Assembly: GCA_028697725.1 (NCBI GenBank)
Contig: JAQVEG010000008.1
Coordinates: 18,054-82,053 of the forward strand
Length of the DNA stretch: 64,000 nucleotides
Direction: 5' to 3'
Source of the DNA: Anaerostipes sp.
GTDB lineage: Bacteria > Bacillota > Clostridia > Lachnospirales > Lachnospiraceae
Shown: positions 33,121 to 42,580 of the stretch, piece by piece
Position numbering within the stretch: position 1 is the stretch's first letter
Layout: each line of letters begins with the position of its first letter
Position numbers and translations under genes: made by a program
Notes under the pieces: generated by a model
The model's input: the letters and a program-made list of their open reading frames with translations, nothing else
Database searches by the model: none
What the model was told of the DNA's origin: nothing

Positions 33121-33160
33121 TTAACCCATTTTTGTTTTAATAAGCGATATTCAGATATAC

Positions 33161-33199
33161 AAAAAGCACCACTATGCCTAAAATGACACAGTAGTGCTT
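33161..33199 (-). terminator. Terminator of the binding-protein/kinase island
   Basis: On the minus strand AAGCACTACT pairs with AGTGGTGCTT (one mismatch), followed by TTTTTG. It lies 11 bp after the binding-protein gene's stop. Confidence 0.75.
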
Positions 33200-33209
33200 A
33201 TGATTTTAT

Positions 33210-35066
33210 TTATTTGTCCGTATCCCATTCCAATGTAATTCTGCCATCTTTTGCTGGGGCAATCGTCCCCGCTTTTTTTATCGCTGCTGCCATCAAATCC
33301 TGATTTTTACCGGCATCCTCAAAGGTTTGAGCAATATCGGCAATATAGGTTTTATCAATGGCCTTTGGCCACGCTGCAACAGTATAGGTCTTACTGTCAT
33401 CAATCTCTGTGCCATCTGCAAGGGCAACCGAAATCACATTTTTATCTTCTTTTGCCCATGGCGCATAGGTCACTTTCAAACCAGACACCGCATACAAAAT
33501 GTTCGTCTCTTTTCCATCAATGATTGGGTGCTCTAAAAGCTTTTTCAGCTTTGCACCGGTAATCTTATAGGTCGTCAATTGTGCATCACCATCAATCCCT
33601 TTTTGTGTGAAACGCTCCGGCAGCACAATGTCACCTTTAAAAATCTGTGCGATATTTCCACAGAAAAAACTCTTATTTGGTACAAGTGCAATTTCTGCAC
33701 CAGTAGCGTCACGAAGAACATCTGCATTATAATTGCTGGTATCCAATACTGTAAATGTTTCACTGGCCGTTCCTATCGACGCTTCTGACAATGCTTTAAA
33801 AGCATCACTATTTTTATCTTCATTGATTGCTGCGGTCAATTTTTTTAAGGAAATCCCACCAGTCATATATTCCTGAACGGTAGGAAGAATCCCATCGCTT
33901 CCAAAGTATTTTGCAAAGAAAATATTTCCATCCTTGATGCAATCAGAGACATCTTGTGACATTGCCGTGATATTTTGCTGATAGGAAGTCAACGTGCTGA
34001 CGCCAGAGATCACCTGAAAAATCGCGTTCTGTCCTTCATCTGTACTGATATAATCCATCACGTCATTGAGGATCTCGCTTTTGTCCTTGTCCTCCATCGC
34101 CGCTTTACTGAGCGAGATATTTGCCCCCGGCACGACCTGCATAACGCGCCGGTCGGACTCCGTTGTGGGAAATCCGATAAAGCCGATTTCGGACTCCGGT
34201 TTTTCGGATTCGGCCAAGGCGACGATGTCAAGGTGGCAAGGCATCATGGCGATCGTGCCGTTGTACAGGTCATGCCGGGTAGTCGTTGCACTGGAACTGA
34301 AATCATCCTCTGTTACAATTCCCTTGTCGTAAAGCTTTTTTAATACTTCGCTGAAAGGCTTCAGAATGTCTGAATCGGAAGTCTCTCCTTTTACAAAGCT
34401 ATTGTAGGCATTTCGCTTCTCGGCGGAAGCAAAGGTTTCGTTGTAGCTCAGCCCGAACAGCAACGACTCTACGGTTGAATAATACTTCATACAAGTGACC
34501 AGAGGCCTTATACCTTCGGCAGAAATTGTGTCGCACAGAGCATACAGCTCATCTAATGTAGACGGAACGCTCCAGCCGTTCTGCCTGAACAGGTCCTTGT
34601 TGTAGGCGATGCCAAAGGTTATGTTGCTGACCGGGATCTGGTACAGATGCCCGTTCACCGTCATCGCCTGCAGGGAAGATAAATTATATCTGCCAGCATA
34701 GCTTTCACCGCCAAGGTCATATAAGAAATCATTTGCCGGAATGGTCTGATTCGTCAGGAATATATCCGGCAGAGAGCCATTGTCTGCTAAAACTTTCATG
34801 TATGGCAGCTGCTTGTCACCGGCACTGCATTCTTCAAAAACAAAATCGACTTCCGGGAACTTTTTCTCCAGGGATGACTCCAACTCTTTGTGATCGAATG
34901 TATAGAATTTCCCGAATGTGATGACTGTCTTGTCCGTGGCGATGGCTTCATAGCTTGGTATGTCATTCTCCGGTGTATAGGTGCTTTGGGTTTTCGCTGA
35001 TGAACAACCAGACAACAGGACGCTGGTCATACATAGCATTGCGATTACTTTTCTTTTGAATTTCAT
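33210..35066 (-). CDS. Solute-binding lipoprotein fused to a 5'-nucleotidase C-terminal domain
   Basis: 618 residues. Signal peptide with lipobox VLLSGC (Cys21), an extracellular family 1 solute-binding domain (about 45-410), and from about 440 to 600 a domain resembling the substrate-specificity domain of 5'-nucleotidases (EIALVPNKSF, then LTTYKITGAKLKKLLEHP). The metal-binding phosphoesterase half is absent, so it is unlikely to hydrolyse nucleotides. There is no permease; the next gene is a sensor kinase, with a 4-bp overlap. The region coding the first two thirds (34000-35000) is clearly richer in GC than the flanks, suggesting a transferred segment. Likely a surface ligand-capture part of a signalling pair (inference). 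Confidence 0.78.
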   Translation of the reverse strand: MKFKRKVIAMLCMTSVLLSGCSSAKTQSTYTPENDIPSYEAIATDKTVITFGKFYTFDHKELESSLEKKFPEVDFVFEECSAGDKQLPYMKVLADNGSLPDIFLTNQTIPANDFLYDLGGESYAGRYNLSSLQAMTVNGHLYQIPVSNITFGIAYNKDLFRQNGWSVPSTLDELYALCDTISAEGIRPLVTCMKYYSTVESLLFGLSYNETFASAEKRNAYNSFVKGETSDSDILKPFSEVLKKLYDKGIVTEDDFSSSATTTRHDLYNGTIAMMPCHLDIVALAESEKPESEIGFIGFPTTESDRRVMQVVPGANISLSKAAMEDKDKSEILNDVMDYISTDEGQNAIFQVISGVSTLTSYQQNITAMSQDVSDCIKDGNIFFAKYFGSDGILPTVQEYMTGGISLKKLTAAINEDKNSDAFKALSEASIGTASETFTVLDTSNYNADVLRDATGAEIALVPNKSFFCGNIAQIFKGDIVLPERFTQKGIDGDAQLTTYKITGAKLKKLLEHPIIDGKETNILYAVSGLKVTYAPWAKEDKNVISVALADGTEIDDSKTYTVAAWPKAIDKTYIADIAQTFEDAGKNQDLMAAAIKKAGTIAPAKDGRITLEWDTDK

Positions 35067-37231
35067 AGCTTATCCTCTCCTTTAACAATCCTCATCAAAA
35101 CTTTTTTCAGTTCCATAACATCTACCGGTTTCGCCAGGTGCATCTGCATACCGGCTTCAATTGATGCTTTCATGTCTTCTTCAAATGCATTTGCCGAAAG
35201 TGCAATCATTGGAATCGTCTGTGCGTCTGCTTTCTCCAGGTGTCGAATTGCTTTTGCGGCCTCCAAACCGTCCATGATTGGCATCTTAATGTCCATCAGT
35301 ATGAAAGAATAGTAACCCACCTCCGATGAATTGAACTTGTCAACACCAATCTGGCCATTCTCCGCAGCGTCAACGATCAATTCCATTTTTTCTAAAAGTT
35401 TTGTAATGATTTGACGGTTGATTGAATGGTCTTCCACAAGCAGTATGTGTTTCCCACTTAGGGCGGTTCTTAGAGCTTCTGGGGAAAACTCATCTTCTTT
35501 CTGAACTTTCTCTTCCTTTTTTATTCTTTGAAGCGGCAGCAAAATTTCAAAACGACTGCCAACATCCTTTTTGCTGGTGACAGTGACGGTACCGTTCATC
35601 AGTTTTACGAGGTTGTAAACGATGGAAAGCCCTAGACCACTGCCAGTATGAGCCGAATTTGTCATAGAATTTTGCTCCTGCTCAAAAGGAGTAAAAATGT
35701 GCTGTATATATTCCTCGCTCATGCCCACACCAGTATCTGCAACAGACAAACTGATCTGGTCTGTTTGATCATCAAGTGGAGTTCTTCCTACAGATAATAG
35801 AACAATGCCGTCTGGAGGTGTAAACTTGATTGCATTACTCACAAGGTTCATAAGGCACTGTCTAATTCGTACGGAATCGCCGATATAATCTGTACTGAAT
35901 TTTTCTTTTTCTTCGTAAGTAAATTGAACCCTCGCATCTGAAGCTGCCTGACTCTCCATTTGCATCACATGATTTATTATTTCGTCTAAATCAATGCGAG
36001 TGTTATTAATGTTCATTTTCCCGGCCTCAATACGGCTCATATCCAGCACATCGTTGATAAGCGAGATCAGATATTTATTGGATGACTGTGCTTTCACAAT
36101 GCAGTCCTGCACCATCTCTTTATCATCCATGGATTCCAGCGCAAGCTCATGCAGGCCGACTACCGCATTGAGCGGAGTACGAATATCGTGGGACATTTTA
36201 TTCATAAAATCGCTTTTGGCTGCTGCTTTTGCGAATTGCACCTGAACATCCCGTCCTTTTCGCATCAGGTTATACTGATTATAGAACAGAATGATTCCAC
36301 CTGCCATACAGACTGCCATAACCGCTATCATCAGATAGGTAAGTCCGGAATAGGTTGCTTCTGCTGTGATGGAAATCGGCACAGTTACAAGCAGTTCGTA
36401 CTCCTCCGTACTTGGCAGGGCAAGCACAAGCCAGCTTATGTTATCTGTAACATAGGTAGTCTGATACTCTCCGCCGGATGAAATGGCTGTTTTTAATTTC
36501 GCATATTCTTTTTCTGTTATACCGGCATTTTTTAACGAAGAGTAAACCGTGTATCCCTGAAACAGACTTTCCGAACTAATATCATCTGGATGCATTACAA
36601 TAATGCCGTCACGGTCTACGATATAACTGCTGCCCAGATGGTCATATAGCGAGACTGTCGTTATATCAGCAAATGTCTTTGTCGGAACAAGCCGACACAT
36701 TCCGATGATTGTTCGTCCAGAAATTTTCACATGATTCAGCGAATGCGTAAACGCCCAATAGTCACCTCTTCCCTGAATCGAAACAAAACTGGAAAATGTA
36801 TTCTTTTCTCGAAAAACCCGCTCTGTAATCCGGCGGTCTTCGACCAAGACTGCAGTGTCTCCGCTGACGGTGAAAAAGTTCCCCTCCTGATCGAGGAGAA
36901 GCCATTCTTCTGGTTCTTCAAAATACGCCGAAAGGTTATCATTAAATTCACGATTTTTTTTGGAAATCATATTCACAACTGCATCGACTTGCGTACCGTA
37001 GGTATCTTTCAACTGCGATATTCTCTCGGTCAGCAAATACCCTATTTGATCAACTGCTTCTATTCGTTCTTCTTGCACCGAGTTTCTCAGCCTTTGATTA
37101 ACCAAAAGCAAAAATGCAATACTGCACGTAAGAACACACAACAGCAGAATATTTACAAACACTTCTTTATGGTTACCGACAAACGCTATCAATCTGTTTT
37201 TTGCAGCCCGGTCCTTTTTATCTACACTCAT
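35063..37231 (-). CDS. Hybrid sensor histidine kinase with extracellular Cache-like domain
   Basis: 722 residues. Membrane helix at about 24-44, a ~265-residue outer domain with dCache-like features (YIVDRDGIIVMHPDD), second helix near 312-333, HisKA with the phosphorylated His in KMSHDIRTPLNAV, HATPase (SNAIKFTPPDG; GTGVGMSEE-like G box; GSGLGLSIV), and a C-terminal receiver with Asp in FILMDIKMPIMDG. ATG 37231 is chosen for its GGGAGGGAC site over an upstream ATG at 37288. No output regulator is encoded nearby, so the phosphate probably goes to a distant partner. It ends overlapping the binding-protein start by 4 bp. Confidence 0.88.
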   Translation of the reverse strand: MSVDKKDRAAKNRLIAFVGNHKEVFVNILLLCVLTCSIAFLLLVNQRLRNSVQEERIEAVDQIGYLLTERISQLKDTYGTQVDAVVNMISKKNREFNDNLSAYFEEPEEWLLLDQEGNFFTVSGDTAVLVEDRRITERVFREKNTFSSFVSIQGRGDYWAFTHSLNHVKISGRTIIGMCRLVPTKTFADITTVSLYDHLGSSYIVDRDGIIVMHPDDISSESLFQGYTVYSSLKNAGITEKEYAKLKTAISSGGEYQTTYVTDNISWLVLALPSTEEYELLVTVPISITAEATYSGLTYLMIAVMAVCMAGGIILFYNQYNLMRKGRDVQVQFAKAAAKSDFMNKMSHDIRTPLNAVVGLHELALESMDDKEMVQDCIVKAQSSNKYLISLINDVLDMSRIEAGKMNINNTRIDLDEIINHVMQMESQAASDARVQFTYEEKEKFSTDYIGDSVRIRQCLMNLVSNAIKFTPPDGIVLLSVGRTPLDDQTDQISLSVADTGVGMSEEYIQHIFTPFEQEQNSMTNSAHTGSGLGLSIVYNLVKLMNGTVTVTSKKDVGSRFEILLPLQRIKKEEKVQKEDEFSPEALRTALSGKHILLVEDHSINRQIITKLLEKMELIVDAAENGQIGVDKFNSSEVGYYSFILMDIKMPIMDGLEAAKAIRHLEKADAQTIPMIALSANAFEEDMKASIEAGMQMHLAKPVDVMELKKVLMRIVKGEDKL

Positions 37232-37467
37232 GCGTTTGTCCCTCCCATTTTCTAAAAAAGATGAACATTCATCCCTGCATCCTATCATGGCATTTTCTCA
37301 TTTATATCGTATCATTTAAATAGGATTTATTCAATATTTAACTGCACAGCGGTGAGGAATAAATATTTGGGGGATGTTCAAGCACTAACTTTTCTGCTAT
37401 AATATAATGGATTATGCAAAAATTGATGTGCGAAAGCTCATTTTTACGGATAGAAGGAGAAAGTGTT
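37232..37467. other. Intergenic region between divergent genes
   Basis: 236 bp without a gene. It holds overlapping plus-strand -10 elements TATAAT at 37398-37403 and 37403-37408 for the methyltransferase, about 65 bp before its start, without a clear -35. On the minus side no convincing promoter for the kinase was recognised. Confidence 0.4.
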
Positions 37468-38334
37468 ATGTGGATAGCAGATGGATGGGATGATTATGAG
37501 GTGTTAGATACCTCTGATGGAGAAAAGTTAGAACGATGGGGCGATTATTTTTTGGTTCGTCCAGATCCACAGGTGCTTTGGAATACACCAAAGAAGTTAA
37601 AGCAGTGGAATAATCCCAATGGACATTATCATAGAAGCAGTAAAGGTGGAGGGCAATGGGACTTTAATCATTTGCCAAAGACATGGGACATAAAGTATAA
37701 AGATATGATGACATTCCATTTACAGCCATTTAGCTTTAAGCATACAGGAGTTTTTCCAGAGCAGGCAGTGAATTGGGACTGGTTTTCAAATAAGATTCAA
37801 CAGGCAGGACGTCCAATTAAGGTGTTAAATCTGTTTGCCTACACAGGAGGAGCTACGTTAGCAGCTGCGGCAGCAGGGGCTAGTGTAACTCATGTAGATG
37901 CTTCCAAAGGAATGGTTAACTGGGCAAAAGAGAATGCCCAGATATCAGGACTTCGTGACAAACCGATTCGCTGGTTAGTTGATGATTGTGTCAAGTTTGT
38001 AGAACGTGAAATTAGGCGTGGGAATCAATATGATGGAATTATTATGGATCCCCCTTCTTATGGAAGAGGACCAAAGGGTGAAATCTGGAAGATTGAAGAG
38101 AAAATTTATCCTCTAGTGCAGCTTTGTTCTAAGATTCTAACAAAGAATCCTTTGTTCTTTTTAATTAATTCCTATACCACAGGATTACAACCTGCAGTTT
38201 TGACTTATATGATTGAAACTGAGATCCGAACAAAGTTTGGTGGGAAGGTTACGGCAGATGAAATTGGCCTTCCAGTAAGTTCCAATGGGTTGGTACTGCC
38301 ATGTGGTGCATCTGGAAGATGGGAGAATGAATAG
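37468..38334 (+). CDS. Class I SAM-dependent RNA methyltransferase (RlmI/RlmK-like core)
   Basis: 288 residues. SAM-binding segment VLNLFAYTGGATLAAAAAG near 115-133, acidic loop THVDASKGMV, and catalytic-type motif MDPPSYGRG near 192, the layout of 23S rRNA methyltransferases with the PUA domain missing. GAAGGAGAAAGTGTT sits before ATG 37468; an upstream in-frame ATG at 37414 has no such site. Followed by mreB with its own promoter. Exact RNA target unknown. Confidence 0.82.
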   Translation: MWIADGWDDYEVLDTSDGEKLERWGDYFLVRPDPQVLWNTPKKLKQWNNPNGHYHRSSKGGGQWDFNHLPKTWDIKYKDMMTFHLQPFSFKHTGVFPEQAVNWDWFSNKIQQAGRPIKVLNLFAYTGGATLAAAAAGASVTHVDASKGMVNWAKENAQISGLRDKPIRWLVDDCVKFVEREIRRGNQYDGIIMDPPSYGRGPKGEIWKIEEKIYPLVQLCSKILTKNPLFFLINSYTTGLQPAVLTYMIETEIRTKFGGKVTADEIGLPVSSNGLVLPCGASGRWENE

Positions 38335-38378
38335 TTTCTTAAATTTCTGTGAAGTTTGTCGAGATGTGTAAAAAACAT

Positions 38379-38406
38379 TTGATATTTTTAGAGAAGTGTT
38401 TATAAT
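38379..38406 (+). promoter_or_regulatory. Promoter of mreB
   Basis: TTGATA (38379-38384), 16-bp spacer and perfect TATAAT (38401-38406). A leader of about 100 bases precedes the start codon, with no clear hairpin in it. Confidence 0.7.
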
Positions 38407-38515
38407 AGGAAGAGTATGTACTCAGAATGTGGATAGTCAGACGTTCTAGTATTCATAAAAATTGATAAAAAGCAAACAATGATATTATATAGATGATCGA
38501 AAGGAGAACAATGGC

Positions 38516-39541
38516 ATGGCAAGTGCAGGAACAGATATTGGGATTGATTTAGGTACAGCAAGTGTATTAGTATACGTAAAAGGAAAAGGTGTGGTTTTAA
38601 AAGAGCCATCTGTTGTAGCATTTGATAGAAATACTAATAAGATTAAGGCAATTGGAGAAGAAGCTAGATTGATGTTAGGTAGAACACCAGGGAACATCGT
38701 AGCAGTTCGTCCGTTACGTCAAGGAGTTATTTCAGATTATACAGTAACTGAGAAGATGTTAAGTTACTTTATTGATAGAACAGTTGGTAAGTCTATTTTT
38801 GGTAGAAAGCCTCGCATTAGTGTCTGTGTTCCAAGTGGAGCTACAGAAGTTGAGAAAAAGGCAGTAGAAGATGCAACCTATCAGGCAGGAGCAAGAGAGG
38901 TTTCTATTATTGAAGAGCCAGTTGCTGCAGCCATTGGTGCAGGAATTGATATTTCAAAACCTTGTGGAAATATGATTGTAGATATTGGTGGTGGAACTTC
39001 TGATATCGCTGTTATTTCTTTAGGAGGAGTTGTAGTCAGCACTTCAATTAAGGTTGCTGGAGATGATTTTGATGAAGCAATTGTCCGTTATATGAGAAAG
39101 AAACATAATCTGTTAATCGGAGAGCGTACAGCAGAAGATATTAAGATTAATATTGGTACAGTTCATAAAAGACCAGAGAGCATAAGTATTGATGTTCGTG
39201 GTCGTAACCTTGTAACTGGACTTCCTAAGACAGTAACTGTTACTTCAGAAGAGACAGAAGAAGCATTAAGAGAAACAGCACATCAAATTATTGATGCAGT
39301 ACACAATGTTCTTGAGAGAACACCACCTGAATTAGCAGCAGATATTTCAGATCGTGGAATTGTATTAACTGGTGGTGGATCATTAATCCAGGGATTAGAA
39401 GAAATTATTGCAGAGGAGACAGGAATTAATACAATGACAGCAGAAGATGCCCTAACAGCAGTGGCTATTGGAACTGGAAAGTATGTTGAATTCTTATCAG
39501 GAGACTTTGACGATAGAAAAAAGAAGAACAAGGATAAATAA
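38516..39541 (+). CDS. mreB: Rod shape-determining protein MreB
   Basis: 341 residues of the actin-like MreB/Mbl family. Phosphate 1 loop GIDLGTASVLVY (about 8-19), phosphate 2 IVDIGGGTSDIAV near 154, and adenosine loop GIVLTGGGSLIQG near 282 are all intact. It forms membrane-bound filaments that guide wall synthesis. No MreC/MreD genes follow, so it is probably one of several MreB-like paralogues (Mbl or MreBH type). Basic C-terminal tail DDRKKKNKDK. GAAAGGAGAACAATGGC precedes the start. Confidence 0.92.
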   Translation: MASAGTDIGIDLGTASVLVYVKGKGVVLKEPSVVAFDRNTNKIKAIGEEARLMLGRTPGNIVAVRPLRQGVISDYTVTEKMLSYFIDRTVGKSIFGRKPRISVCVPSGATEVEKKAVEDATYQAGAREVSIIEEPVAAAIGAGIDISKPCGNMIVDIGGGTSDIAVISLGGVVVSTSIKVAGDDFDEAIVRYMRKKHNLLIGERTAEDIKINIGTVHKRPESISIDVRGRNLVTGLPKTVTVTSEETEEALRETAHQIIDAVHNVLERTPPELAADISDRGIVLTGGGSLIQGLEEIIAEETGINTMTAEDALTAVAIGTGKYVEFLSGDFDDRKKKNKDK

Positions 39542-39560
39542 GTCTGATTATGAAAATGAG

Positions 39561-39598
39561 AAGCCAGGGTATGACGTTATATGATACCCTGGCTTATT
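39561..39598 (+). terminator. Terminator after mreB
   Basis: AAGCCAGGGTAT and ATACCCTGGCTT form a perfect 12-bp stem with an 11-nt loop. The T-tract is broken (ATTGTGTCTTTT), so termination may be incomplete. Confidence 0.75.
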
Positions 39599-39626
39599 GT
39601 GTCTTTTAAGAGTAGGGGTGAGTAGG

Positions 39627-41855
39627 ATGAGTCGAATCGAAGGATATGTGGATTATGTTCGATTTCGTAATGAGGATAATGGATATACAGTATTATCATT
39701 AGATATGGATGGGGATGAGGAAACGGTTGTTGGAATGTTTCAGTTTATCCACGAAGGGGAGTTTTTATCTATGGATGGAGATTTTGTAGACCATCCAGTT
39801 CATGGACCGCAATTTCAGATGAAGACTTACGAGATTACCATGCCAAATGATATTACGAGCATGGAAAGATACTTAGGTTCAGGAGCCGTCAAAGGAATTG
39901 GACCTGCCCTTGCAAAGAGAATTGTAAAGAAGTTTAAGATGGATACTTTTCGAGTGATGGAAGAGGAGCCTGAGAGACTTTCTGAAGTGAAGGGAATCAG
40001 TGAACGAAAGTCTCGAGAGATGGCTGTGGAGTTTAGTGAGAAACAGGAAATGCGACAGGCTATGATGTTTTTGTCAGGGTATGGAATCAATACGAATCTG
40101 GCAGTGAAAATATTTAAAGAATATGGGGAACATTTATATGAGGTGGTTCGCACCAACCCATATCAGATGACAGATGATATTGACGGAGTTGGATTTAAGA
40201 TTGCAGATGAGATTGCACAAAAGGTGGGAATTGGATCAGATTCAGATTTCCGTATTGTTTCTGGAATTTTCTATGTGTTGATGCAGGCATTAGGAGAAGG
40301 ACATGTCTATTTGCCAAAGGAAATTCTATGCAGGAATGCAGGCAGACTTCTAGGGGTGGCACCAGAAGATATTGAGTCTCATTTATTAGAAATGATGATT
40401 CAAAAGAAGATTGTCATGAAAGAAGAAGGGGAAGAAACCTTTATCTATGCGGCAGTAGAATACTATCTTGAGTTAAATGTTGCCAAGATGCTTCGTGAAC
40501 TGAATATTGACTATGATGTTTCTCCCTCTGAAGTTGAGACTATGATTGGTCGAATAGAAAGTAATTCTGACATTACTTTTGCACCAGAACAAAAAGAGGC
40601 GTTAGAGGCCATTGCAAGGTATGGAATTGTTATTTTAACTGGAGGACCAGGAACAGGAAAGACAACAACGATTAATGGTATTATTCAGTATTTTGAACAG
40701 GAAGGTGCAGATATTCGTTTGGCAGCTCCAACGGGAAGAGCGGCAAAGCGTATGACAGAAGCTACAGGTGTAGAGGCCACAACAATTCATCGAATGCTTG
40801 AAATTACAGGTGGAGCAGAAGATGGTGGAACAAGTCATTTTGAAAGAAATGAGCAAAATCCATTAGAAACAGATGTAATTATTATTGATGAGATGTCCAT
40901 GGTAGATCTTCAGTTAATGAGCGCTCTTCTTCGTGCAGCAATTCCAGGAACTCGATTTGTATTTGTAGGAGATTCCAATCAACTACCATCGGTTGGGGCT
41001 GGAAATGTTTTAAGAGACATGATTGATTCCAAGGAATTTAAAGTGGTTCAATTGAACCAGATTTTCCGCCAGGAAGAGGGAAGTCATATTGTAAGTTATG
41101 CCCATGCCATCAACGAGGGACAGCCCATATCTATGGATAATAAAAGTAAGGATTTCTTTTTCTTAGAAAGAGAAAGCATTGGAGATATTTTGGGGGTTAT
41201 GATTTATTTAGTACGAGATAAGCTTCCTAAGTATGTAAATGCACATCCTTATGATATTCAAGTTTTAACTCCTATGAGAAAGGGAGAACTTGGTGTAGAA
41301 AAATTGAATCAAGTGCTTCAGGAATACTTAAATCCTCCAAGTGAAGAAAAAATGGAGAGACATGTGCCATTTGGTGTTCTTCGTGAAGGGGACAAGGTCA
41401 TGCAGATAAAGAACAATTATCAGCAGGAATGGAAAGTGAAGAATCAAAAAGGTTTTACTGTAGATGAAGGCCTTGGGGTTTTCAATGGAGATATGGGAAG
41501 AATCAATCAGATTAATGAATACACAGAGAAGGTAACGGTTGTATTTGATGATATTCGTGTAGTAGAATATCCATTTGCTATGTTAGATGAACTAGAACTT
41601 GCTTATGCTGTGACCATTCACAAGTCACAGGGAAGTGAATATCCAGCGGTAGTTATGCCGTTATTAACGGGACCAAGGGTACTATTTAATCGAAATTTGT
41701 TATATACAGGGGTAACAAGAGCCAAAAGCTGTATCGCAATTGTTGGAAGAAAACATACTGTAGGAGAGATGATTGCCAATGTAAATGAACAAAGGAGATA
41801 CTCTACCTTAAGGCAGAGAATTTGCGAGATTGCAGCAGATGAACTGGAGATGTAA
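39627..41855 (+). CDS. recD2: RecD2-type ATP-dependent DNA helicase
   Basis: 742 residues, superfamily 1B helicase. N-terminal OB-like domain and helix-hairpin-helix repeats (about 70-190) are followed by Walker A GGPGTGKTTT near 347, Walker B DEMSMVD, the QLPSVGAGNVLRD segment, and the C-terminal UvrD-like part with VTIHKSQGSEYP. No RecB or RecC nearby, as expected for RecD2, which acts alone in repair. ATG 39627 is preferred to a frame starting 30 bp upstream. The ComF gene follows after 2 bp. Confidence 0.92.
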   Translation: MSRIEGYVDYVRFRNEDNGYTVLSLDMDGDEETVVGMFQFIHEGEFLSMDGDFVDHPVHGPQFQMKTYEITMPNDITSMERYLGSGAVKGIGPALAKRIVKKFKMDTFRVMEEEPERLSEVKGISERKSREMAVEFSEKQEMRQAMMFLSGYGINTNLAVKIFKEYGEHLYEVVRTNPYQMTDDIDGVGFKIADEIAQKVGIGSDSDFRIVSGIFYVLMQALGEGHVYLPKEILCRNAGRLLGVAPEDIESHLLEMMIQKKIVMKEEGEETFIYAAVEYYLELNVAKMLRELNIDYDVSPSEVETMIGRIESNSDITFAPEQKEALEAIARYGIVILTGGPGTGKTTTINGIIQYFEQEGADIRLAAPTGRAAKRMTEATGVEATTIHRMLEITGGAEDGGTSHFERNEQNPLETDVIIIDEMSMVDLQLMSALLRAAIPGTRFVFVGDSNQLPSVGAGNVLRDMIDSKEFKVVQLNQIFRQEEGSHIVSYAHAINEGQPISMDNKSKDFFFLERESIGDILGVMIYLVRDKLPKYVNAHPYDIQVLTPMRKGELGVEKLNQVLQEYLNPPSEEKMERHVPFGVLREGDKVMQIKNNYQQEWKVKNQKGFTVDEGLGVFNGDMGRINQINEYTEKVTVVFDDIRVVEYPFAMLDELELAYAVTIHKSQGSEYPAVVMPLLTGPRVLFNRNLLYTGVTRAKSCIAIVGRKHTVGEMIANVNEQRRYSTLRQRICEIAADELEM

Positions 41856-41857
41856 AA

Positions 41858-42568
41858 ATGGAGTTGTTAAACCTCTTATTTCCTCCAAGATGTCCCATAT
41901 GTCAGGATGTTTTAGAGGATTCTAAATCTTTGATTTGTGAGAAATGCTACAAAAAAGTTATTTTTATCAAGGAGCCTTTTTGTTTTTCTTGTGGAAAGCA
42001 GTTGGAGGATCCAAGAGAAGAATTGTGTTTTGATTGTAAGAAACATCCCAAATCCTTTGACAAAGGGAGAGGGCTTTGTTTCTATAATGATGAGATGAGA
42101 GTTTCATTATCTGCAATTAAATATCACAATCAAAGAGATTTTGTAAAGTTTTATGCCGCAGAAATTAAAAAGCAAAAGAAAGTATTATTAAACTGGAATG
42201 TAGATTTAATTGTACCTGTTCCTCTGCATCTATGGAAGCAGAGAAAACGTGGATTTAATCAGGCTATGTTATTTGCAAAAGAAATAGGGAATATTATAAA
42301 TAAACCAGTGGATGATAAGTTTTTAATCAGGAGGACTTACACTACGCCGCAAAAAACACTAGGACCAATGGAACGAGTGAAAAATCTTGAACAGGCATTT
42401 GCAGTGAACCAAAAAGAAAGAAAACGAGTAGGGATTCCAAGAAGCGTTTTATTAGTAGACGATATTTATACGACAGGGGCAACCGTAGAAAGCTGTGCAA
42501 GAGCATTAAAGAAAGTGGGAGTTCAAAAAGTATATGTTTATTGTATTGCAATTGGACGAGATATATAG
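41858..42568 (+). CDS. comF: ComF family phosphoribosyltransferase-like protein
   Basis: 236 residues. Four Cys pairs in the first 65 residues (CPICQ, CEKCY, CFSCG, CFDCK) make a double zinc ribbon; the C-terminal half is a phosphoribosyltransferase fold with PRPP loop VLLVDDIYTTGAT near 195. In competent Firmicutes ComF helps bring DNA through the membrane, and it commonly follows a helicase gene. It starts 2 bp after recD2, so the two are coupled. Competence in this organism is not implied by this gene alone. Confidence 0.9.
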   Translation: MELLNLLFPPRCPICQDVLEDSKSLICEKCYKKVIFIKEPFCFSCGKQLEDPREELCFDCKKHPKSFDKGRGLCFYNDEMRVSLSAIKYHNQRDFVKFYAAEIKKQKKVLLNWNVDLIVPVPLHLWKQRKRGFNQAMLFAKEIGNIINKPVDDKFLIRRTYTTPQKTLGPMERVKNLEQAFAVNQKERKRVGIPRSVLLVDDIYTTGATVESCARALKKVGVQKVYVYCIAIGRDI

Positions 42569-42580
42569 AAAAGGAGCAGC

